A DNA stretch of 64,000 nt from Streptomyces durmitorensis (lineage in GTDB: Bacteria; Actinomycetota; Actinomycetes; Streptomycetales; Streptomycetaceae). A model generated the notes under the pieces. It was not told the origin of the DNA, did no database searches, and was given only the letters and a program-made list of their open reading frames with translations. How positions within the stretch are numbered: position 1 is the first letter of the stretch; each line of letters begins with the position of its first letter. The translations under genes were made by a program, and so were the position numbers. The stretch lies in contig NZ_CP097289.1 of the NCBI RefSeq assembly GCF_023498005.1, positions 2,108,001 to 2,172,000 of the forward strand. The letters run 5' to 3'. This document shows positions 59,492-64,000 of this stretch, piece after piece.

Positions 59492-60988
59492 TCAGCCGCC
59501 CGAGCCGCCGGTGACCGGGCACTTCTGCGCGGCCTCGGCGGTGTCGTGCCCGACCGTGGCCGTGACCGTGGGTGCGGGCGCGGGCGCGGTGCGGCTCCCC
59601 GCTCCCCTGCCTTCGCGTGCCGTCAGGCGCACCATGACGTCCTGCAGAGGCCGCAGCGAGATCACAGGTGAGCCGTACTGCAGGGAGTGGCCCGGGATCA
59701 TGCTCAGCTTGAACCGTTGGTTGATCATCGTGACGATGGTCCGCAGTTCGAGCAGCGCCATGGTGTTGCCGATGCACTGGCGCGGCCCCGCGCCGAACGG
59801 GAAGTAGGCCATGCGCGGGCGTTCCTTCACGGCCTGCTCGGTGAAGCGGTTCGGGTCGAAGGCCAGCGGATTGTCCCAGTGCAGCGGGTTGTGGTGGGAC
59901 ACGAGCGGTGACAGGAGGATCGACGAGCCGGCTTCGATGTCGTAACCGCCCAGGCTGTCCGCCTCGACGGCGGCCCGGGGGAAGATCCAGATCGGCGGGT
60001 GCATCCGCAGGCTCTCGTCCACCACCATCCTGGTGTACGTCAGCGCGTCCGTGTTCTGCCGGTCCGGCAGGCCGCCGCCCAGGACCTGAGCGATCTCCGC
60101 GTCCAACTCCTCCTGCACGGGCGGGTGGTTGGCGATCGACAGCAGGGTCCAGCACAGCGACACCGCGGTCGTCTCGTGCCCCGCCAGGTAGATGGTCAGG
60201 AGCTCGTCGCGCAGCTCCTGATCCGTCCAGGGCTCACCGGTGACGGGGTCCTCGGCCTGCTCCATCAGGGAGATCAGCGAACCCTCGCCGGTGCGCCCGT
60301 AGTTCTCCCGTACATCGGCGACGATCTTGTCGAAGACGCGGTGGATGCGGGCGATCTTGTGCTTGCGGTCGGTCGGCAGCCAGGACGGCAGCATCTCGGA
60401 CGGCGTACCGCGCCGGAACATCACCTCGACCACGTCGTCGACGATGTGCTTGAGCACCTTGGACGAGGGCTTGATGTCGTAGGCGAACAGCGAGCGGCTG
60501 AGCGTGATCAGGGTGAGCCTGAGCATCTCGGTCATCAGGTCGACGGGCTCGTCGCGCGCGGCCTTGGCCTCCCACTCGTCGAGCATCTCGTTCGTGGCGG
60601 TGACGATGTTCGGGACGATGTCGAGGATGGTGTTCTTCTGGAACGCGGGCTGGACCGCCCTGCGGTGGCTGCGCCAGTAGTCTCCGTCCGAGGTGAGAAG
60701 ACCCTTGCCCATGACGACGCTGAACTGCTCGTACAGCGGGCCGCGCACGTAGTTCCCGTTGTTCTTCACCAGGACCTGCTGCACCGCGTCGGGCCCCGTG
60801 ACCTGATGGACCGTCATCGGGCCGAGCCTCATGCGTACGGTCTCACCGTAGTCGCGCTGCAGGCCGAGAAGGAACTCGGCGGTGTTGCGGCGCCAGGAGC
60901 CGAGGCTGCCGAGCAGCGGGACTCCCTTGGGGCCGGGAGCGCGGGCGGCGTCGCGGGGCGTGGTGGCGGGGGCTGTGGTGGCGGTCAT
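59492..60988 (-). CDS. Cytochrome P450
   Basis: The 498-residue enzyme has the I-helix AGHETTAVSLCW, the K-helix ESLRMHPP, the PxRF-like FDPNRF and the haem loop FPFGAGPRQCIGN with the Cys ligand. An N-terminal Pro-rich stretch (APGPKGVPLLGSL) and lack of a membrane anchor are typical of soluble bacterial class-I or BM3-like P450s. The C-terminus has an Ala/Pro/Thr-rich tail. The ATG overlaps the stop of the dehydrogenase gene (ATGA), so they are coupled and probably act on one substrate. No ferredoxin is adjacent. Confidence 0.93.
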   Translation of the reverse strand: MTATTAPATTPRDAARAPGPKGVPLLGSLGSWRRNTAEFLLGLQRDYGETVRMRLGPMTVHQVTGPDAVQQVLVKNNGNYVRGPLYEQFSVVMGKGLLTSDGDYWRSHRRAVQPAFQKNTILDIVPNIVTATNEMLDEWEAKAARDEPVDLMTEMLRLTLITLSRSLFAYDIKPSSKVLKHIVDDVVEVMFRRGTPSEMLPSWLPTDRKHKIARIHRVFDKIVADVRENYGRTGEGSLISLMEQAEDPVTGEPWTDQELRDELLTIYLAGHETTAVSLCWTLLSIANHPPVQEELDAEIAQVLGGGLPDRQNTDALTYTRMVVDESLRMHPPIWIFPRAAVEADSLGGYDIEAGSSILLSPLVSHHNPLHWDNPLAFDPNRFTEQAVKERPRMAYFPFGAGPRQCIGNTMALLELRTIVTMINQRFKLSMIPGHSLQYGSPVISLRPLQDVMVRLTAREGRGAGSRTAPAPAPTVTATVGHDTAEAAQKCPVTGGSGG

Positions 60989-61938
60989 CGGCGTTCTCCT
61001 TCGTGACGGGGCTGCGGGGACGGCGGCGTGGTCCGGCGGGCTTCGCCGATCGGGGTGGCCGCACGGGCGCCGCGGCGGGCCTCGTCGCGGGGCACCGGGA
61101 ACACCCGCCGCACGAAGAGGTTGTCGAAGACGACGTCCGGAGCGAGGCGGCGCAGGAGGAGGGTGCTGCGGGCGAGGAATCCGACGGGCCTGCGGGCGCT
61201 CGGGCGGGCGCTGCGGACCGTCCGCTCCACCACCCGGGCGACGTCGTCGGCCTGGATGGCGAACGTTCCTGCCAGGCTGCGGCGGCTGCCCGTGTAGATG
61301 GCGTCGAAGTACTCGGCCGTCTGCCGGCGGAACGCGTCGTAGTCCTTGCCCGCGGACTTGAAGTTGGCCACGTAGGTGGCGCCGAAATCGGTCGTGCGCA
61401 CCGGTCCCGGCTCGATGAGGACGACCTTGACGCCGAAGTCCGCCACCTCCAGGCGCAGGGCGTCGCTCAGTGCCTCGACCGCGTGCTTGGACGCCTGGTA
61501 GAAGCCACCGCCGGGGACCGCGTAACGGCCGAAGATCGACGAGATGTTGACGATGGTTCCGCGCCGCGCGGCCCGCATCGCGGGCAGCACGAGCTGGCTG
61601 AGGCGGGCGAGCCCGAACACATTGGTCTCGAACTGCCGCCGCATGTCGTCGAGTCCGGCCTCCTCCACGACGCCCGACATCGCGTATCCGGCGCTGTTGA
61701 CCAGGGCGCCGACCGAGCCGTGTTCGGCCTCGATGAGGTCGACGACCTCGCGCATGCTCGCTTCGTCGGTGACGTCAAGGCGCAGTGTCCGGATCCCTTC
61801 GGCCGCCAGCGGGGCAAGGGTTTCCGGCCTGCGCGCCGTGGCGTACACGGTCAGACCGGACCGGTGCATCCGCAGGGCGCAGGCGCGGCCGATCCCGGAG
61901 GAACAGCCGGTGATGAGCACGGGCAGGGGTGTCGTCAT
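60985..61938 (-). CDS. Short-chain dehydrogenase/reductase
   Basis: The 317-residue SDR has TGCSSGIGRA (10-19), NSAG, NISSIFGRY and Y-Q-A-S-K with catalytic Tyr/Lys, followed by EPGPVRTTDF. This sequence type resembles retinol/hydroxysteroid-dehydrogenase-like SDRs. After the fold it has a basic C-terminal extension (about 245-317). It precedes and overlaps the P450 gene. Both are probably tailoring enzymes of the adjacent polyketide cluster, oxidising or reducing a hydroxyl or keto group. Confidence 0.9.
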   Translation of the reverse strand: MTTPLPVLITGCSSGIGRACALRMHRSGLTVYATARRPETLAPLAAEGIRTLRLDVTDEASMREVVDLIEAEHGSVGALVNSAGYAMSGVVEEAGLDDMRRQFETNVFGLARLSQLVLPAMRAARRGTIVNISSIFGRYAVPGGGFYQASKHAVEALSDALRLEVADFGVKVVLIEPGPVRTTDFGATYVANFKSAGKDYDAFRRQTAEYFDAIYTGSRRSLAGTFAIQADDVARVVERTVRSARPSARRPVGFLARSTLLLRRLAPDVVFDNLFVRRVFPVPRDEARRGARAATPIGEARRTTPPSPQPRHEGERR

Positions 61939-62072
61939 CCCACTCTCCTATTCTCCGCCCCGATCATCGCGGTATATCTCCGTACGGGGCGCCGTGGTAT
62001 CAATTGAAGCGTCAGCGGAAAATAATTCTGAGGGGCTGTGAAAAAACGGCCCGCATGTTCGGGAGGCAGTTC

Positions 62073-62552
62073 ATGTATCACCGAATCGTCGCCGCCAAGC
62101 TCCGCGGTGCTTTTGCCGATATCAATGCCGGGAACTGGCAGTCCATGGTGGACACGCTGGCACCGGATTTCACTTACGTGTTCTACGGCGAGCACGCTCT
62201 CTCCGGCGAGCGGCACACGGTCGAGGCGATGAGCCTGTGGTGGCAGCGGGTGTTCAGGCTGATTCCCGACGCCGGTTTCGAGCCGCTGGAGATCATCATT
62301 TCCGGCGGCCCCTGGAAGACCAAGGTCGCGACCCGCGTACGCATCGGCGGGCCGCTGCCCGACGGCACGCGCTACGACAACGTGATGACCCAGTTCATGT
62401 ATCTGAAGTGGGGCAGGATCACCGAGATCCACACCCTGGAGGACACCGTCGTCCTCCAGCGGGCGCTGGACTCCATCGCCGCCTCCGGCAACGCGGAGGC
62501 ACACGCCGAACCGATCACCGACGCGTACGCGCGCTCCGTCCGCCAGGGCTGA
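62073..62552 (+). CDS. SnoaL-like/NTF2-fold protein
   Basis: I start it at ATG 62073, six bases behind GGGAGG. The 159-residue protein has an NTF2-like fold pattern: helix AAKLRGAFADINAGNWQSMVDTLAPDFTYVFYGEHALSGERH, helix AMSLWWQRVFRLIPDAGFEPLEIII, and strands TRYDNVMTQFMYLKWGRITEIHTLEDT. SnoaL-type proteins act as cyclases or hydroxylases of polyketides, others are steroid-isomerase-like. It diverges from the SDR-P450 pair and converges with a second NTF2-fold gene. Confidence 0.82.
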   Translation: MYHRIVAAKLRGAFADINAGNWQSMVDTLAPDFTYVFYGEHALSGERHTVEAMSLWWQRVFRLIPDAGFEPLEIIISGGPWKTKVATRVRIGGPLPDGTRYDNVMTQFMYLKWGRITEIHTLEDTVVLQRALDSIAASGNAEAHAEPITDAYARSVRQG

Positions 62553-62598
62553 CGTCGCGCGCGGGCCCCGGCACCCTCGGGTGCCGGGGCCGGTGGCT

Positions 62599-63018
62599 TC
62601 ACCCCAGGGCGCCCAGCTGCTTGGCGAGGTCGAGTCCGTCGAGGGAGAACCAGCTCTCGACGATCTTGCCGCCCTCGAAGGCGTCGATCACGATGCCGCT
62701 GACGGCGAACTCCCGCCCGATGGCCGGCACGCCCTCGTAGGGCTCCCCGGTGTGGGTGCCGCGCGCGGTGAACCGGCTGACGACCTTCTCGTCCTCCAGG
62801 ATCCAGTCGTCGACCGTCACGTGGAGGTCGGGGAAGGACGCGCGCTGGAGCCGCACCCACTCCTTGAGGTGCTCGACGCCCTCCTTGCCGTTCGGAGCCG
62901 TTCCATGGCTGATGTGCTCGTCACCGGCGCCCTCGTAGATCACGTCGAGGTTGCCCTTGTTGAGGCACTCCTCGTAGTAGCGCTCAAGTACGGCCTTGTT
63001 CTCCAGCAGATTCGACAT
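62599..63018 (-). CDS. SnoaL-like polyketide cyclase family/ester cyclase
   Basis: ATG 63018 follows GGAAGG at five to six bases. The 139-residue protein is SnoaL-like: LLENKAVLERYYEECLNKGNLDVIYEGAGDEHISHG, EHLKEWVRLQRASFPDLHVTVDDWILEDEKVVSRFTARGTHTG, FAVSGIVIDAFEGGKIVESWFSLDGLDLAKQLGAL. Members include aldol cyclases of aromatic polyketides and uncharacterised ester cyclases. It lies 81 bp downstream of the PKS-like gene on the same strand, so it is probably part of its operon. Confidence 0.88.
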   Translation of the reverse strand: MSNLLENKAVLERYYEECLNKGNLDVIYEGAGDEHISHGTAPNGKEGVEHLKEWVRLQRASFPDLHVTVDDWILEDEKVVSRFTARGTHTGEPYEGVPAIGREFAVSGIVIDAFEGGKIVESWFSLDGLDLAKQLGALG

Positions 63019-63098
63019 GTGCACCTTCCCTGATTTCCGTGCGGTTCAATTTCCTGCATTATTTTGATCGGTGCTGCATTCCGGTTCCGAAAGAGCGG

Positions 63099-64000
63099 TC
63101 AACCGTTACCGACCGGCCCACGCAGGCCGGAAACGGTCATGACAGGAGCCCCGGATTCCGAATTCTTCACTCGCCACACACCGAGGGCCGGATCCCCTTC
63201 GATGAGGGAATCTCCGCGCTCATCGGAATGGAGTGCGATACGGCCGATGACCAAGGGGTTCTTCGCGACCGAGACACCCTCGCCCTGGCTGGCGCAGGCC
63301 CGGACCACGTTCTCCAGGGCGGAGACGGAGAGCGCCGTGCGCGGCGCGTGGAGCGTCGCCCACAGATCGTTGGGGACGCATGGCCGCACCACGGCGGTCA
63401 GGCGGCCGTCCGAGCCCTCGGACCAGACGGCGGCGGGCACCACCGACGCACGCCAGCTCAGCAGCGGCGGGCCGGAGCGCCATACGGTCGTCGGCTTCAC
63501 GTCGCGCCGCGGCGGAGTGGGTGAGCGGGTGTCGGCGGAGTCGTGGACGACACGCAGGCTCGCCTCGCCGGCCCCGGGCCCCTCCCCGGCGTCCGACGCC
63601 CGCCGGAACCTCACCGTGACCACCCAGGTGTCCCCCTCGAAGGAGCCGCTCACCTCCCGCTCCCACACGGTCGGTCCCGCGTCGAGCCGCAGCAGGTCCA
63701 GCGGTACGACGACCTCCTCGATGGAGCCGGCCCGCAGCACCCGGTAGTCCTCGGGGACGATCCACTCCGCGCCGCGCAGCGCACTCTCCAGGAGAACGCT
63801 CACGGGGACGGCCGCCGTGCCGTCCACCAGGAAGTCGCCGAGGACCGGCGCCCGGTCGGGGTCGAACGTCACCTGCGACACCATGCGGACGTGCGGTTCG
63901 TACGTGGTCACCTCTCCTAGGTGGAAGATCCGCGGATAGGTGCCGGTGAAGCCGGGCAGGTCGGGCACGACGGGGTAGTCGGTCGCCTGGCCGGGGCTCA
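63099..64000 (-). CDS. C-terminal part of a gene with a PKS dehydratase-like domain (continues past the window)
   Basis: The frame is open to the window edge, so the start is not visible. The visible 289+ residues contain a double-hotdog pattern: VSQVTFDPDRAPVLGDFLVDGTAAVPVSVLLESALRGAEWIV as first half, then GSIEEVVVPLDLL and WEREVSGSFEGDTWVVTVRF, and a second half ending in VRNSESG-like sequence. PKS dehydratases have HxxxGxxxxP; here the His position is Phe (FLVDGTAAVP), so dehydration is unlikely. It could be a pseudo-DH or scaffold domain at the end of a modular or iterative PKS. A stand-alone enzyme is possible. Confidence 0.6.
   Translation of the reverse strand, partial: SPGQATDYPVVPDLPGFTGTYPRIFHLGEVTTYEPHVRMVSQVTFDPDRAPVLGDFLVDGTAAVPVSVLLESALRGAEWIVPEDYRVLRAGSIEEVVVPLDLLRLDAGPTVWEREVSGSFEGDTWVVTVRFRRASDAGEGPGAGEASLRVVHDSADTRSPTPPRRDVKPTTVWRSGPPLLSWRASVVPAAVWSEGSDGRLTAVVRPCVPNDLWATLHAPRTALSVSALENVVRACASQGEGVSVAKNPLVIGRIALHSDERGDSLIEGDPALGVWRVKNSESGAPVMTVSGLRGPVGNG

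Noticed and set aside
1..64000. tRNA, rRNA or riboswitch genes
   Set aside because: I looked for acceptor-stem/T-loop patterns and conserved riboswitch cores in the intergenic regions and saw none; a covariance-model scan would be needed to exclude small RNAs.

Overview
The window is actinobacterial DNA, almost certainly Streptomyces. It has very high GC with G/C in most third codon positions, GTG starts, many TGATG/ATGA stop-start overlaps, typical Streptomyces gene families (allantoin genes under an IclR regulator, SpoIIE-type phosphatases, MocR regulators, NarL-type two-component pairs, RNase Sa) and the dispersed short repeats common in that genus. No rRNA, tRNA, complete insertion sequence or CRISPR array was found.

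Positions 1-14.2 kb are a decayed accessory region. It holds a GNAT enzyme, a broken transposon-type protein, a metal-resistance block (a CmtR-like sensor and cation efflux pump divergent from frameshifted chrB and MFS genes), and remnants of molybdenum genes: a Mo hydroxylase whose N-terminus is replaced by a DNA-binding head, a frameshifted sulfite-oxidase-like gene, two broken modC genes and an intact tandem molbindin. A short-chain dehydrogenase, a 24-codon bL37-like ribosomal peptide gene and an orphan, frameshifted kdpB follow.

Positions 15-28 kb hold a MocR regulator divergent from a transporter/reductase pair, then a stress-signalling block. Five overlapping genes encode RsbR, RsbS, RsbT, a kinase-phosphatase fusion and an RsbU-like phosphatase, facing a sixth gene for a variant phosphatase. 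Two convergent MarR genes and small conserved proteins follow.

Positions 28-44 kb look like ordinary chromosome: ornithine cyclodeaminase family protein, Tat-exported sulfite-oxidase family enzyme, a sugar-uptake system (ROK kinase, single-domain ABC ATPase, permease, two paralogous binding lipoproteins, GntR regulator, Gfo/Idh dehydrogenase), a NarL-type two-component pair, a secreted RNase Sa-type ribonuclease, a drug/metabolite exporter and a short-chain dehydrogenase.

Positions 44-58 kb centre on purine-nitrogen use: allantoicase, allantoinase, the IclR-type regulator and, 8 kb further on, malate synthase, which would consume the glyoxylate made by allantoin breakdown. The allantoinase and malate synthase promoters carry the same two-part palindromic operator. 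Between them lie a two-component system divergent from an ABC exporter pair, a tandem 76-78 bp repeat array, a universal stress protein, a second MocR regulator and a MobA-like nucleotidyltransferase.

Positions 58.5-64 kb hold a HipA-like kinase, then what looks like the edge of a polyketide cluster: P450, short-chain dehydrogenase, two SnoaL-like proteins and the C-terminal part of a gene with a PKS dehydratase-like domain running off the right end.
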